DNA from: Lentzea albidocapillata subsp. violacea
Lineage (GTDB): Bacteria; Actinomycetota; Actinomycetes; Mycobacteriales; Pseudonocardiaceae
DNA length: 64,000 nt
Reading direction: 5' to 3'
Assembly (NCBI RefSeq): GCF_900100275.1
Contig: NZ_FNET01000008.1
Span: 1 to 64,000, forward strand
Positions 24,266 through 33,555 of the stretch are shown here, in pieces; positions within the stretch are counted from its first letter, which is position 1; each line of letters starts with the position of its first letter. The notes beneath the pieces were generated by a model. That model ran no database searches, had not been told where the DNA came from, and saw only the letters and a program-made list of their open reading frames with translations. The translations under genes were made by a program, and so were the position numbers.

Positions 24266-25342
24266 TCAGTCCAGCAAAAACCGCTTAAGCACTGCGAAAC
24301 ACTCGGTGATCTGCCGGACCGGCACGTTCTCCTCCTGGGTGTGCGCCAGCGTCGGATCGCCCGGTCCGAAGTTGATCGCGGGCAGGCCCAGCTCCGCGAA
24401 CCGCGCCACGTCCGTCCACCCCAGCTTGGCCACCGGGGTGCCGCCGGCGGCCTGCACGAGTTCCTGTGCCGCAGGGGCGCCCAGGCCCGGCAGCGCACCG
24501 GCGGCGCGGTCCGTGACGGTGACGTCGAAGCCCTCGAACACCTCGCGCAGGTGCTGTTCGGCCTGCTCCACCGTGCGGTCCGGCGCGAACCGGTGGTTGA
24601 CCGTGAGCACGGCCTCGTCCGGCACGACGTTGCCCGCGACGCCGCCGCTGATCTTCACGGCCTGCAGGCCCTCGTGGTAGTGGCAGCCGTCGATCTCGGG
24701 CTGGCGCGGCACGTAGGCCTCCAGCCTGCGCAGCGCCTCACCCAGGCCGTGGATGGCGTTGCGGCCCATCCACGCCCTGGCGGTGTGGGCGCGTTTTCCG
24801 GACGTCCTGATCTCGATGCGCATCGTGCCCTGGCAGCCCGCCTCGACGGTGCCGCCGGACGGCTCGCACACGATCGCCAGGTCGCCCAGCAACCACTCCG
24901 GGAGGTCGCGCTCGATCCTGGTGAGCCCGTTGCGTTCGGCCTCGATCTCCTCGCAGTCGTAGAAGACGAACGTGAGGTCGTGGCGCGCGTTCTGGCTCAG
25001 AGCCGCGATCGCGAGCATGACCGCGTCGCCGCCCTTCATGTCGACGGTGCCGCAGCCGTGCAGGACATCGCCCTCGCGGCGGCTCGGGAAGTTCTGGTTG
25101 ATCGGCACGGTGTCCAGGTGCCCGGCCAGTACCACCCGGCGCTCCCGGCCGAAGGTCGTCCGAGCCAGCACGGAGTTCCCTGATCGGGTGATCTCCAGGT
25201 GGGGCGCGTGGAGTTCCAGCGACCGCTGCACGAGGTCCGCGATCTCCGCCTCCTCCCCGGACACGCTGCGAACATCCACCAGCGAGGCCGTCAGGTCGAT
25301 CGGGTCGGCGAACAGATCAAGGGTGTCGGACACGCGGTTCAC
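24266..25342 (-). CDS. dapE: Succinyl-diaminopimelate desuccinylase
   Basis: Hydrolyses N-succinyl-LL-diaminopimelate to LL-DAP in the lysine and peptidoglycan pathway. The 358-residue M20 metallopeptidase-fold enzyme has the zinc ligands in LAGHLDTVP, CGTVDMKGGDAVML and FVFYDCEEIE (general-base Glu), with a later His in GPGDPTLAHT. The lid domain is RAHTARAWMGRNAIHGL. It belongs to the actinobacterial DapE type. The start (GTG at 25342) is 51 bp from the divergent lipoprotein gene; a GTG nine bases downstream is possible. dapD lies 0.5 kb away and dapC 2.4 kb away, so three DAP steps cluster here. Confidence 0.93.
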   Translation of the reverse strand: MNRVSDTLDLFADPIDLTASLVDVRSVSGEEAEIADLVQRSLELHAPHLEITRSGNSVLARTTFGRERRVVLAGHLDTVPINQNFPSRREGDVLHGCGTVDMKGGDAVMLAIAALSQNARHDLTFVFYDCEEIEAERNGLTRIERDLPEWLLGDLAIVCEPSGGTVEAGCQGTMRIEIRTSGKRAHTARAWMGRNAIHGLGEALRRLEAYVPRQPEIDGCHYHEGLQAVKISGGVAGNVVPDEAVLTVNHRFAPDRTVEQAEQHLREVFEGFDVTVTDRAAGALPGLGAPAAQELVQAAGGTPVAKLGWTDVARFAELGLPAINFGPGDPTLAHTQEENVPVRQITECFAVLKRFLLD

Positions 25343-25393
25343 CCTACCCAGGCGGCTTGGGCGCTGAGCCGTTCAGCCGATACCGTGCTGTGC

Positions 25394-25807
25394 GTGATCA
25401 AGCGCACACTCCTGGTCATCTCCCTGCTGCTCATGGCTACCGGCTGCGGCGAGGCTCCCGCCGCGTGCGACCGGCAGTGCGGCGAGATCCGGACGTTGTT
25501 CACCGCGCCGTGCGGCTCGCAGCACAGCTTCACCCCGGCCGACTGCGCCGCGTGGGTCGACGACGTCAGCACCATGACCCGTCAGCTGGACCGGTCGCTG
25601 CAGGGCAGGCAGGTCCAGCAGGACGTCAGCGAGGTCCTGCCCCGGCTGATGACCGCCGTGGGCGACTTCGCGGCGCACCGGTGCGCCGAGGTGCGCGTCG
25701 ACAACGTGTCCAGCACCGACGCGCGTCAGTCGAAGTGCAACGAGGCCCTCATCGCGACTCGCGGCGACCTGGGCTCGCTGTACTTCAGCGCGGAAGTGCC
25801 CGACTGA
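25394..25807 (+). CDS. Small Cys-rich lipoprotein of unknown function
   Basis: A 137-residue secreted protein: basic start VIKRTLLVISLLLMATGCGE with the lipobox MATGC (Cys at about residue 18), then a mature part with further Cys residues in AACDRQCGEIR, APCGSQ, ADCAAW, HRCAEV and SKCNEA, probably disulfide-bonded outside the cell. No family is recognised. The GTG at 25394 gives the signal peptide directly. It lies between dapE and dapD, divergent from the former and 24 bp before the latter, so it may be co-transcribed with dapD. Confidence 0.75.
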   Translation: MIKRTLLVISLLLMATGCGEAPAACDRQCGEIRTLFTAPCGSQHSFTPADCAAWVDDVSTMTRQLDRSLQGRQVQQDVSEVLPRLMTAVGDFAAHRCAEVRVDNVSSTDARQSKCNEALIATRGDLGSLYFSAEVPD

Positions 25808-25831
25808 CCCTTAGGACTAGGCTTGGTGGCC

Positions 25832-26788
25832 GTGAGCACCGCATACGGCATCGGCCTGGCCACTGTGACCCCGGACGGCACCGTCCTCGACACCTGGTAC
25901 CCGTCCCCCGCTCTGGGCGGGACGGCGGAGCTGGGCACCGTGCGCGTGTCCTCCGCCGAGATCGCGGAGGCCCTGGGTGAGGCCGCCGCGAAGCTGCTCG
26001 GGGAGGACCTGGAGCGCGGCGTCGAGGTCGTCGGCGTCAGGGTCGCCATCGACCTGGAAGCGGCACCGGAGAACACCTACGACATCTGGCTCCGCCTGCA
26101 CCTGCTCAGCCACCGCCTGATCAGGCCGCACGGCGCGAACCTCGACGGCATGTTCGGCCTGCTGACGAACGTCGTGTGGACGAACCACGGCCCGTGCGCG
26201 GTCGACGGCTTCGAGCAGACCCGCACCCGCCTGCGCGTGCGCGGCCCGGTGACGGTGTTCAGCATCGACAAGTTCCCGCGCATGGTCGACTACGTCGTCC
26301 CGTCCGGTGTCCGCATCGGCGACGCGGACCGGGTCCGCCTCGGCGCCCACCTCGCGTCCGGCACCACGGTCATGCACGAGGGCTTCGTGAACTTCAACGC
26401 CGGCACGCTCGGCAGCTCGATGGTCGAGGGCCGCATCTCCGGCGGCGTCGTGGTCGGCGACGGCTCGGACGTCGGCGGTGGCGCGTCGATCATGGGCACG
26501 CTGTCCGGCGGCGGCAGGCAGGTCATCAGCATCGGCGAGCGCTGCCTGCTCGGCGCGAACGCCGGCCTGGGCATCTCGCTCGGCGACGACTGCGTGATCG
26601 AGGCGGGTCTCTACATCACCGCCGGCACGAAGGTGACGCTGCCGGACGGTGAGGTCGTCAAGGCGGTCACTTTGAGCGGACAATCGAACCTGCTGTTCAT
26701 CCGGGACTCGGTGACCGGCACGGTGAAGGTCAAGCCCCGGAAGGGCACCGGCGTCGAACTGAACGCCGCGTTGCACGCGAACGACTGA
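25832..26788 (+). CDS. dapD: Tetrahydrodipicolinate N-succinyltransferase
   Basis: Transfers succinyl from succinyl-CoA to tetrahydrodipicolinate, committing the pathway to LL-DAP. The 318-residue protein begins [23 protein letters not shown], as in mycobacterial DapD. The C-terminal half is a left-handed beta-helix with hexapeptide repeats ([42 protein letters not shown]). MVEGRISG carries the active-site Glu and [18 protein letters not shown] completes the trimer interface. Possible starts are TTG 25823, GTG 25826 and GTG 25832; the last fits the family N-terminus. No strong ribosome site distinguishes them. Confidence 0.93.
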   Translation: MSTAYGIGLATVTPDGTVLDTWYPSPALGGTAELGTVRVSSAEIAEALGEAAAKLLGEDLERGVEVVGVRVAIDLEAAPENTYDIWLRLHLLSHRLIRPHGANLDGMFGLLTNVVWTNHGPCAVDGFEQTRTRLRVRGPVTVFSIDKFPRMVDYVVPSGVRIGDADRVRLGAHLASGTTVMHEGFVNFNAGTLGSSMVEGRISGGVVVGDGSDVGGGASIMGTLSGGGRQVISIGERCLLGANAGLGISLGDDCVIEAGLYITAGTKVTLPDGEVVKAVTLSGQSNLLFIRDSVTGTVKVKPRKGTGVELNAALHAND

Positions 26789-26863
26789 GCGCAAGGCGAA
26801 CTCGGTGTCTGGGGCCCGGTCTGCGCAGGCAGACTGGGCCCTTGCCGGCTCTAGGAGGTGCAC

Positions 26864-27769
26864 GTGCTGAAACAGCGACTGGAGTTGAACGCTCGCGCCG
26901 CGATCGAACGTGCCCTGGAGGGGGCGCAGTCCGAGGACTCCTTCGTGGAGTTCAAGACCCAGTGGCCGATCGACCACGGCAAGGCCGCCCGGCAGATCGC
27001 CGCGCTGTGCAACGCCGCGCGCGGGTCGGAGGCCATGTGGATCGTCGGCGTCGACGAGAAGGGCCGGCACGTCAAAGGTGCGCTGGCCGAGGAGCTGTCG
27101 AGCTGGTGGCCCCGGGTCGAGAGCCACTTCGACGGCGTGGCACCGGGTCTGACCACCGTCGCGTTCGACTGGGTGCGCGGCCGCACCGTCGTCGTTCTCA
27201 GCCTGCAGACCGACAACGCGCCGTACGTGTTCGTCACGAAGAAAGAGCCCTACAGCAGGGAAATCCCGTGGCGCTCAGGTGAACGGACCCGGTCCGCCCG
27301 CCGCAGCGAGGTGCTGGAACTGCTGGTGCCCAAGCTGGACATGCCCGGCTGGGAGTTCGTCAGCGCCCGTGCGACGTTGAGCCAGCACTCGCCGACGCTG
27401 CGGTTCGAGGGCGACCTCTACCTGGAGACGAACCAGCCGTTGTCGTTGCCGCACCACCGATGTCACTCGTACGCGACGTACGGGCTCGACAGCGAGACGG
27501 TCGACCTGGCGTTCAGCTTCCGCACCAACACGCGGGACGTGCGGGCGGTCGAACGCGTCGTGCGCGTCGCGGAACCGGCCGTGCTGCACGTCAGCGCGGA
27601 CGCCGACGTGGAACTGGAAGCGTTCTCCGACCTCTGGGACCTGCACTGGCACCTCGTGCTCGGCCTCGGCCTGAGCGGCGAGGAGATCAGCACGTCGGTG
27701 CGGCTCACGACGGATGCCGTGCCACCGAACCAGTTCACCCGCAGGGTCTGGTCGGCTCTCAAGCCTTGA
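26864..27769 (+). CDS. AlbA_2 (Schlafen-type) ATP-binding domain protein
   Basis: A 301-residue cytosolic protein. Residues 10-120 resemble the Schlafen AlbA_2 domain: SEDSFVEFKTQWP (the E..EFK motif), AARQIAALCNAARGSEAMWIVGVDE and YVFVTKKEPYSREIPWRSG, the typical order of this putative nucleic-acid or nucleotide-binding module. The C-terminal half (beta-rich; RTNTRDVRAVERVVRVAEPAVLHV) is not recognised. AlbA_2 proteins often carry a helicase or HTH domain, which is absent here. The GTG at 26864 was chosen because AGGAGG ends 5 bp upstream; the GTG at 26858 lies within the ribosome site. The 3' end overlaps dapC by 11 bp. Confidence 0.75.
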   Translation: MLKQRLELNARAAIERALEGAQSEDSFVEFKTQWPIDHGKAARQIAALCNAARGSEAMWIVGVDEKGRHVKGALAEELSSWWPRVESHFDGVAPGLTTVAFDWVRGRTVVVLSLQTDNAPYVFVTKKEPYSREIPWRSGERTRSARRSEVLELLVPKLDMPGWEFVSARATLSQHSPTLRFEGDLYLETNQPLSLPHHRCHSYATYGLDSETVDLAFSFRTNTRDVRAVERVVRVAEPAVLHVSADADVELEAFSDLWDLHWHLVLGLGLSGEEISTSVRLTTDAVPPNQFTRRVWSALKP

Positions 27770-28856
27770 GTCGCTCGGCTGCCGCGCCGATCCGTTCGTC
27801 GGTGGCCGTGAGCGCGACCCGCACGTGCTTCGCGCCCGCCGGTCCGTAGAACGTGCCCGGAGCCGCCAGGATGCCGCGGTCGGCCAGCCACGAGATCGTC
27901 TCCCAGGCGCCCTCACCGCGGGACGACCACAGGTAGAGCCCGGCCTCCGAGTGCGACACGGTGAACCCGGCCGCCTCCAGCGCGGGCTTCAGGACCTCAC
28001 GCCGGGCCAGGTACCGGGACCGTTGCTCGGCCACGTGCGCGTCGTCCTCCAGGGCGGCGCGCATGGCCTCCTGCACCGGCCGCGGCACGATCATGCCGGC
28101 GTGCTTGCGCAGTTCCAGCAGGCCCGCGATCAGTTCCGGGTCGCCGGTGACGAACCCGGCCCGGTAGCCCGCGAGCGACGACGACTTCGACAGCGAGTGC
28201 ACGGCGAGCACCCCGTCGAACGAGTCCACAACGGACGGATGCAGCACCGACACCGGTGAGGAGTCCCACGGCAGCGCCAGGTAGCACTCGTCCGACGCCA
28301 CGACCGCACCGACCGCGCGGGCGGCGGCGACCGCGTCCCGCAGCTGCTCGGCCGACAGCACTCGCCCGGTCGGGTTCGACGGCGAGTTGAGCCACACCAG
28401 CTTCGTGCCGGCGGGTGGCAGTTCCCCGTCGGCCAGGCGGACGACCTCGGCCCCCGCCAGCAGCGCGCCCACCTCGTAGGTGGGGTACGCGACGGCGGGC
28501 ACGGCCACGACGTCGCCCGGCCCGACGCCGAGCAGGGTGGGCAGCCACGCCACGAGCTCCTTGGAGCCGATCGTGGGCAGCACCGCCGCCTGCGGGAGGC
28601 CGGCGATCCCGTACCGGCGCTCCACTGCGGCGACGAAGGCCGCACGCAGCTCAGGAGTGCCGTGGGTGGTCGGGTAGCCGGGAATGTCGGAGACCGACGA
28701 CAGCGCGGACTGGATCACCGCGGGAACCGGGTCGACAGGGGTGCCGACCGACAGGTCGACCACGCCACCGGGGTGCTTGCGCGCCTTGGCGGCGTGGTCT
28801 GCCAGCTGGTCCCACGGGAAGTCCGGCAACGCCGGGCCCCTGCGTGAAATGATCAA
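27759..28856 (-). CDS. dapC: Succinyldiaminopimelate aminotransferase
   Basis: PLP-dependent class I/II aminotransferase, 365 residues, orthologous in context to Rv1178. It converts N-succinyl-2-amino-6-ketopimelate to succinyl-DAP with glutamate as donor, the step between DapD and DapE. Motifs are [38 protein letters not shown] and the Schiff-base Lys in [16 protein letters not shown]. The start is TTG at 28856, overlapping the ferredoxin TGA in a TTGA box, as in other actinobacteria where fdxC and dapC are paired. The C-terminal [11 protein letters not shown] is the family end. Confidence 0.92.
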   Translation of the reverse strand: MIISRRGPALPDFPWDQLADHAAKARKHPGGVVDLSVGTPVDPVPAVIQSALSSVSDIPGYPTTHGTPELRAAFVAAVERRYGIAGLPQAAVLPTIGSKELVAWLPTLLGVGPGDVVAVPAVAYPTYEVGALLAGAEVVRLADGELPPAGTKLVWLNSPSNPTGRVLSAEQLRDAVAAARAVGAVVASDECYLALPWDSSPVSVLHPSVVDSFDGVLAVHSLSKSSSLAGYRAGFVTGDPELIAGLLELRKHAGMIVPRPVQEAMRAALEDDAHVAEQRSRYLARREVLKPALEAAGFTVSHSEAGLYLWSSRGEGAWETISWLADRGILAAPGTFYGPAGAKHVRVALTATDERIGAAAERLKA

Positions 28857-29179
28857 TGCCCCTCAGCCTGCGGCGCGAGGACCTTCACGAACTCCGGGTC
28901 GGCGCTGACCTTGCCGACCTTCGACGCGCCACCGGGCGAGCCGAGTTCGTTGAAGAAGTCGACGTTCGCCTTGGTGTAGTCCTTCCACTCATCGGGGACG
29001 TCGTCCTCGTAGTAGATGGCTTCCACCGGGCACACGGGTTCGCACGCGCCGCAGTCCACACACTCGTCGGGGTGGATGTAGAGCATCCGGTCGCCTTCGT
29101 AGATGCAGTCGACGGGGCACTCTTCGATGCACGCCTTGTCGAGCAGATCCACGCACGGCTGGGCGATCACATAAGTCAC
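28853..29179 (-). CDS. fdxC: 7Fe ferredoxin FdxC type
   Basis: A 108-residue electron carrier with two iron-sulfur sites. [21 protein letters not shown] supplies a [3Fe-4S]-type pattern (Cys-x7-Cys-x3-Cys-Pro), and [20 protein letters not shown] supplies a [4Fe-4S] cluster. The long C-terminal extension ([21 protein letters not shown]) is typical of the actinobacterial 7Fe type. The GTG at 29179 was chosen over the ATG 18 bp upstream because GGAGAG lies 7 bp before it and family members begin TYVIAQPC. It is cotranslated with dapC by a 4-base overlap; the redox partner is not evident. Confidence 0.94.
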   Translation of the reverse strand: MTYVIAQPCVDLLDKACIEECPVDCIYEGDRMLYIHPDECVDCGACEPVCPVEAIYYEDDVPDEWKDYTKANVDFFNELGSPGGASKVGKVSADPEFVKVLAPQAEGH

Positions 29180-29331
29180 TGCGCTCTCCAACTTCATCGG
29201 TCACACCGCGCAAGCCGGAGAGTACGCGGCACGTTCGAGTATCACCCGGTCAGGCTTGCCTTAGCTGCACGGTGTGCCACGTCACAACCCCTACTCGGAA
29301 AATCTCTTCCCAACCTAGCGAGGATGGACGT

Positions 29332-30054
29332 GTGCACACCGTGGATCACCTGGAATCACTCTGCGCGCGAGCATGGCCCGTCCTGGCAGAAGTTCCGCTT
29401 GGAGACTGGTTGATGCGCGCCGCCGCGGGCTTCACCGGCCGCGCCAACAGCGCGCTGACCTGCGGCGATCCCGGCATGCCGATTCCAGACGCGTTGAGGG
29501 CCGTCCAAGGGTTCGCCCGCGAGCACGGCATCAAACCCACCGCGCATGTGGTCAACGGCTCACCCCCGGAGTCCGCGATCGAAGCCGCCGGCTGGCGGGT
29601 CGATCTGGATCATCCGGGCGGTGCCGAGTCACTGGTGATGACAGGCCCGCTGGAGAAGTTCGCGGAGGGCGTAGCCGAGAGCCGTGATCTTCCCGGATGG
29701 TGGGAACTCACGGCCGGACCCGAGGTGTCGGCCGCGCAACGCCACGTGCTCGGCAGCGGGAGCGGCGTCTGCTTCGCGAGCACCACCGCCGGCGACACCG
29801 TGATCGCGGCTGTGCGCGGCGCTGTGGTCGAGGACGTGCTGCACGTCGCCCGGCTCGCCGTACGGCCGTCACAGCGCCGTCAGGGCCTCGCGAGGCGGCT
29901 CATGGGCGAGGTGGCGGGCTGGGGCCTGGAACAGGGCGCCACGACGTGCGTGCTGCAGGTGGCCGAGCACAACGAGCCGGCGATCAGGCTGTACGAGGAA
30001 CTCGGCTGCACCGAGCACCACCGCTACCGCTACTGGATCCCGGCGGGCTCGTAG
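29332..30054 (+). CDS. GNAT-family N-acetyltransferase
   Basis: A 240-residue protein with a GNAT domain in the C-terminal half: LHVARLAVRPSQRRQGLARRLMGEVAGWGLEQGA carries the acetyl-CoA motif A (Q/RxxGxA) and LQVAEHNEPAIRLYEELGCTEHHRYRYW is motif B. The N-terminal half (ARAWPVLAEVPLGDWLMRAAAGFTGRANSALTCGDP) is an additional domain seen in a subgroup of actinobacterial acetyltransferases, so it may be a pseudo-GNAT repeat. The substrate is unknown. The GTG at 29332 has GAGGA about 8 bp upstream; the frame is open further up but that part is unlikely to be protein. The 3' end overlaps the small membrane-protein gene by 25 bp. Confidence 0.85.
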   Translation: MHTVDHLESLCARAWPVLAEVPLGDWLMRAAAGFTGRANSALTCGDPGMPIPDALRAVQGFAREHGIKPTAHVVNGSPPESAIEAAGWRVDLDHPGGAESLVMTGPLEKFAEGVAESRDLPGWWELTAGPEVSAAQRHVLGSGSGVCFASTTAGDTVIAAVRGAVVEDVLHVARLAVRPSQRRQGLARRLMGEVAGWGLEQGATTCVLQVAEHNEPAIRLYEELGCTEHHRYRYWIPAGS

Positions 30055-30464
30055 CGGCCCGGCCGGTTCGCCGCGTTGCGCGCCATCACGGCACCCACGG
30101 CAACGGCACCGGGGAACGCGCCGGCCGCGAGCATCAGCAGCCCGCGCCAGTCCTGCAGCAGCAGCACGGAGTTGCTAGCGTTGGAGCCCGGCTCGAGATA
30201 GCCGAAGACCAGCAGCGTGAAGAACCAGACCAGCAGCGGCAGCGCGGCGGTCAGGACCCGCTGGGACAGCCCGGCCGCCCACGTCACCAGCAGGGGCGTC
30301 GTGACGCCGGCCACGATGATCATGATCGGGAACGGCCAGGCGCCCAGGTCCGGCAGCAGCGTGCCGTCGAAGCGCAGCGGCAGGAACATCGTTTCGAGCA
30401 CGGCGAGCACTGCTGCCTCGACGCACAGGAGCACCAGGAAGACGACTCGCCAGCTACCTGTCAC
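30030..30464 (-). CDS. Small integral membrane protein (Rv1171-like position)
   Basis: A 144-residue protein with four hydrophobic helices (VVFLVLLCVEAAVLAVLETMF, WPFPIMIIVAGVTTPLLVTW, LTAALPLLVWFFTLLVFGYL, RGLLMLAAGAFPGAVAVGAV). GTG at 30464 overlaps the mshB stop by 4 bases, so it is translationally coupled to mshB. M. tuberculosis has an unknown membrane protein (Rv1171) next to mshB (Rv1170), and the pairing is conserved. Function unknown; a link to mycothiol or the membrane side of that pathway is only suggested by linkage. Confidence 0.8.
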   Translation of the reverse strand: MTGSWRVVFLVLLCVEAAVLAVLETMFLPLRFDGTLLPDLGAWPFPIMIIVAGVTTPLLVTWAAGLSQRVLTAALPLLVWFFTLLVFGYLEPGSNASNSVLLLQDWRGLLMLAAGAFPGAVAVGAVMARNAANRPGRYEPAGIQ

Positions 30465-31291
30465 CCAAGTCCTCCGAACAGATCCGCGGCCGCACCCTCC
30501 GGCGAGCCCTTCGCGAGCACGTAGTACTCGGCACCGACCAGCGGCTGCGCGATGTCGTTCGACAACGCGTACCCGCTGTCCCACACACTGACCTGCGTCG
30601 AGTGTGCACGCAAAGCGCGGCGCTTGGCCGTCAGGTGCTCCGACACGTCGACAACCGTGGTGATCTCCTCATCCGGCGTCGCCGGCAGTTCGCCCGCCTC
30701 GGGCAGCCGGAACGCCTCGGGGACGGCCTCCAGCGCGGCCACACCGGCGTTCGTGGCGTCGCGGGACGTCACGGCGTAGAAGACCCGCTCGACCTCGGAC
30801 ACCTGGGCGCACGCGGCGACCGTGATCTCGTGCGCGCGGATGTGGTCCGGATGGCCGTAGCCGCCGAACGCGTCGTAGCTCACGACGACCTGTGGCTTGA
30901 CCTCGCGCAGGATCTCGACCAGCTGGGCGGTCTGGTCGTCGAGCGATCCCTGGACGAACGCGCGCGGCTTGGCGTTGGACGGCACGTCGACCATGCCGGA
31001 GTCGCGCCAGCGGCCGATGCCGCCGAGGAACCTGTGGTCCGTCACACCGAGTGCGGCGCAGGCGGATCTCAGCTCACCCACCCGGTATCCACCCAGCTGG
31101 TCGGCTGCGTCGGCGGCGAGGTTCGCCAGCGCGGGCGGGATGATCTCGCCCTCTTCACCCAGCGTGCAGGTGACGACGGTGACGTGCGCGCCGGCCGAGG
31201 CGTAGCGCGCGATGGTGCCGCCGGTCCAGAGACTCTCGTCGTCCGGGTGGGCGTGCACGAAGAGCAACCGTGGTGGGGCAGTCAGCGTCAC
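30461..31291 (-). CDS. mshB: N-acetyl-GlcN-inositol deacetylase, mycothiol biosynthesis
   Basis: Zinc deacetylase that removes acetate from GlcNAc-Ins, the second step of mycothiol synthesis. The 276-residue PIG-L/LmbE protein has the metal motif VHAHPDDES at residues 12-20 and YGHPDHIRAHEI further on, which together give the His-Asp-His zinc site and the general base. CTLGEEGEIIPPAL and RALRAHSTQVS are MshB-specific blocks. The GTG start at 31291 is 105 bp from the dpp operon's end on the same strand. Mycothiol is the main thiol buffer of actinobacteria, which supports the taxonomic call. Confidence 0.94.
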   Translation of the reverse strand: MTLTAPPRLLFVHAHPDDESLWTGGTIARYASAGAHVTVVTCTLGEEGEIIPPALANLAADAADQLGGYRVGELRSACAALGVTDHRFLGGIGRWRDSGMVDVPSNAKPRAFVQGSLDDQTAQLVEILREVKPQVVVSYDAFGGYGHPDHIRAHEITVAACAQVSEVERVFYAVTSRDATNAGVAALEAVPEAFRLPEAGELPATPDEEITTVVDVSEHLTAKRRALRAHSTQVSVWDSGYALSNDIAQPLVGAEYYVLAKGSPEGAAADLFGGLG

Positions 31292-31352
31292 CGGAAAAGA
31301 GTAATGGTTGTGTCAGATCTGGTTACGCCGTACCCAACAACCGGGAAACGAC

Positions 31353-31392
31353 GTGGGCGGTTGTGGCCGACAGTCCGGCCACAACCGCCCAC
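31353..31392 (-). terminator. Strong hairpin terminator of the dpp operon
   Basis: gtgggcggttgtggccg (31353-31369) pairs perfectly with cggccacaaccgcccac (31376-31392), a 17-bp stem with a 6-nt loop. It lies 5 bp past the stop of dppF and before mshB on the minus strand. After the hairpin the transcript continues GTCGTTTCCC, with only a weak U tract, as is common in actinobacteria. Confidence 0.85.
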
Positions 31393-31396
31393 GAGT

Positions 31397-32389
31397 TCAC
31401 ACGACCGAGCGTTCCTCGGCGAAGTGGCACGCGGACAACGTTCCTTCCGGCCCACCACGCTTTTCGAGCTTCGGTTCCTCGGTGGCGCAGATGTCCTGGG
31501 CCTTCCAGCACCGGGTGCGGAACCGGCACCCGGACGGCGGGTTGACCGGCGACGGCACGTCACCGGTCAGCACGATCCGCTGGCGCCGGCGCTCCGCCTT
31601 CGGGTCCGGCATCGGCACCGCGGACAGCAACGCCTGCGTGTACGGGTGCATCGGCCTGCCGTAGATGGCCTCGCGATCGCCCATCTCGATGATCTTGCCG
31701 AGGTACATGACCGCGACCCGGTCCGAGATGTGCCGCACCACCGAGAGGTCGTGCGCGACGAACAGGTACGCGAGCCCGAGCCGTTCCTGCAGTTCCTCCA
31801 GCAGGTTCACGACACCGGCCTGCACCGAGACGTCCAAAGCGGACACCGGCTCGTCCAGCACCATGAACCGCGGGTTCAGCGCCAGGGCACGGGCGATGCC
31901 GATGCGCTGCCGCTGACCGCCGGAGAACTCGTGCGCGTAACGGCTGCGGTGCTCGGGGTTCAGGCCCACGAGCTCCATCAGCTCGTTGACCCGCCGCTGC
32001 ACGCCGCCCTCGACACCGTGGATCACCAGGGGTTCCGCGATGATGTCGTTGACCTGCCACTTGGGGTTCAGCGACGCGTACGGGTCCTGGAAGACGATCT
32101 GGATGTCCTTGCGCAGCGGCCTCAACTGCTTGTTGGTCATGGACGTCAGCTCGCGGCCCTCGAACTTCACCGAGCCCGAGGTCGGCTTGTGCAGCTGCAG
32201 GATCGCGCGCCCGGTCGTGGACTTGCCGCAGCCGGACTCGCCGACGAGGCCGAGCGTCTCACCGGGTTGCAGCAAGAACGACACCCCGGACACGGCCTGC
32301 ACCGTGCCGGTGTTGCGCGGGATGATCCCCTTGCCCCGCACGGGGAACTCCTTGACGAGGTCGGTGACCTCCAGCAGTGGCGCGGTCAC
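31397..32389 (-). CDS. dppF: Peptide ABC importer, ATP-binding subunit (DppF/OppF type)
   Basis: A 330-residue cytoplasmic ATPase of the di/oligopeptide importer. It shows Walker [11 protein letters not shown]-loop [12 protein letters not shown], signature [16 protein letters not shown] and Walker [12 protein letters not shown]. The C-terminal oligopeptide-transporter extension ([12 protein letters not shown], then [11 protein letters not shown]) carries the Cys residues that bind an iron-sulfur cluster in Dpp-type ATPases. It is the last gene of the operon, overlapping dppD by 4 bases, and is followed by a hairpin. The peptide specificity cannot be read from the ATPase. Confidence 0.94.
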   Translation of the reverse strand: MTAPLLEVTDLVKEFPVRGKGIIPRNTGTVQAVSGVSFLLQPGETLGLVGESGCGKSTTGRAILQLHKPTSGSVKFEGRELTSMTNKQLRPLRKDIQIVFQDPYASLNPKWQVNDIIAEPLVIHGVEGGVQRRVNELMELVGLNPEHRSRYAHEFSGGQRQRIGIARALALNPRFMVLDEPVSALDVSVQAGVVNLLEELQERLGLAYLFVAHDLSVVRHISDRVAVMYLGKIIEMGDREAIYGRPMHPYTQALLSAVPMPDPKAERRRQRIVLTGDVPSPVNPPSGCRFRTRCWKAQDICATEEPKLEKRGGPEGTLSACHFAEERSVV

Positions 32390-33555
32390 TTCGCCTCCTC
32401 ATCTTTCAGGCCGGTGAGCAAAGACCCGTGCACGGCGGTCACTTCGAGCGACTCGTCGGGGTTGGCCGCGGCGAACGCGGCCGGGTTCTCCACCGTGCCG
32501 ATCTCGTCGTGCAGGAACAGCCTCTGCGGCGTCTCGACCGTCGCCAGGTGCTCCCAGCGGTGGCACCGCGTCGTGTGGTTCGCGGCGCCGGCCTCCTCCA
32601 ACAGCGGTTCCCACTCGTGGCACACGTCGGCGACGAGCGGGCAGCGCGGCGAGAACGAGCAGCCGCTCGGCAGGTTCACCAGCGACGGCGGCGTGCCCTT
32701 GATCGGGGTGAGCCGCTTGCCCAGGGTGGCCGGGTTCGGGACCGAACCCAGAAGTCCCACCGTGTAGGGCATCCGCGGGCGTTCGAAGACGTCGTCGACC
32801 GGGCCGGACTCGACCACGGTGCCGCCGTACATCACCTGCACGCGGTTGACCATGCCCGCCACCACGCCGAGGTCGTGCGTGATCATGACGATCGCCGCGT
32901 CGGTCTCGGACTGCAGGCGCAGCATGGTGTCGAGGATCTGCGCCTGCACCGTCACGTCGAGCGCGGTGGTCGGCTCGTCGGCGATGATCACGCTGGGGTC
33001 GTTGATGATCGCCATCGCGATGACCACGCGCTGCCGCATGCCGCCGGAGAACTCGTGCGGGTACTGGCTCGCACGCTTGTCCGGCTGCGGGATGCCGACG
33101 AGTTCCAGCGACTCGATCGCCTTGGCCCACGCCGCCTTCTTGGAGACGTTGTGGTGCGCGCGATAGGTCTCGGCGAGCTGCCACCCCACGGTGTAGACGG
33201 GGTTCAGCGACGTCATCGGGTCCTGGAAGATCATCGAGATGTGCTTGCTGCGGAACGGTTGCATCTGCTTGTAGGTGCGACCGTTCAGCTCCTCGCCGCG
33301 GTAGCGGATCGAGCCGTCGATGACCGCGTTCTTGGGCAGCAGGCCCATGATCGCCATGGAGGACACCGACTTGCCGGAGCCCGACTCGCCGACGATGCCC
33401 AGCACGTCGCCGGGGTTGAGGTCGAACGAGACGTTGCGCACGGCTCGGACGTCGCCGTCATCGGTCGGGAAGGTGACCGACAGGTCCTTGACCGAGAGCA
33501 ACGGCGCGGTGGTGCTGGAGGGCAGGAAGTCCTCCGTCAGTTCGGAAACACTCAT
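32386..33555 (-). CDS. dppD: Peptide ABC importer, ATP-binding subunit (DppD/OppD type)
   Basis: A 389-residue ATPase, paired with DppF as the second half of the nucleotide-binding dimer. It shows Walker [11 protein letters not shown]-loop [12 protein letters not shown], signature [16 protein letters not shown], Walker [13 protein letters not shown], switch MITHDLGVV, and the C-terminal [13 protein letters not shown] and [12 protein letters not shown] with the cluster-binding Cys residues. A tail of about 60 residues after this ([18 protein letters not shown]) is longer than in most homologues. The start GTG overlaps the dppC stop by one base. Confidence 0.94.
   Translation of the reverse strand: MSVSELTEDFLPSSTTAPLLSVKDLSVTFPTDDGDVRAVRNVSFDLNPGDVLGIVGESGSGKSVSSMAIMGLLPKNAVIDGSIRYRGEELNGRTYKQMQPFRSKHISMIFQDPMTSLNPVYTVGWQLAETYRAHHNVSKKAAWAKAIESLELVGIPQPDKRASQYPHEFSGGMRQRVVIAMAIINDPSVIIADEPTTALDVTVQAQILDTMLRLQSETDAAIVMITHDLGVVAGMVNRVQVMYGGTVVESGPVDDVFERPRMPYTVGLLGSVPNPATLGKRLTPIKGTPPSLVNLPSGCSFSPRCPLVADVCHEWEPLLEEAGAANHTTRCHRWEHLATVETPQRLFLHDEIGTVENPAAFAAANPDESLEVTAVHGSLLTGLKDEEAK

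Noticed and set aside
29240..29262. Possible iron-regulator (DmdR/IdeR) box before fdxC (tcaggcttgccttagctgc)
   Set aside because: Only about 11 of 19 positions match the iron-box consensus when aligned by eye; too weak to call.
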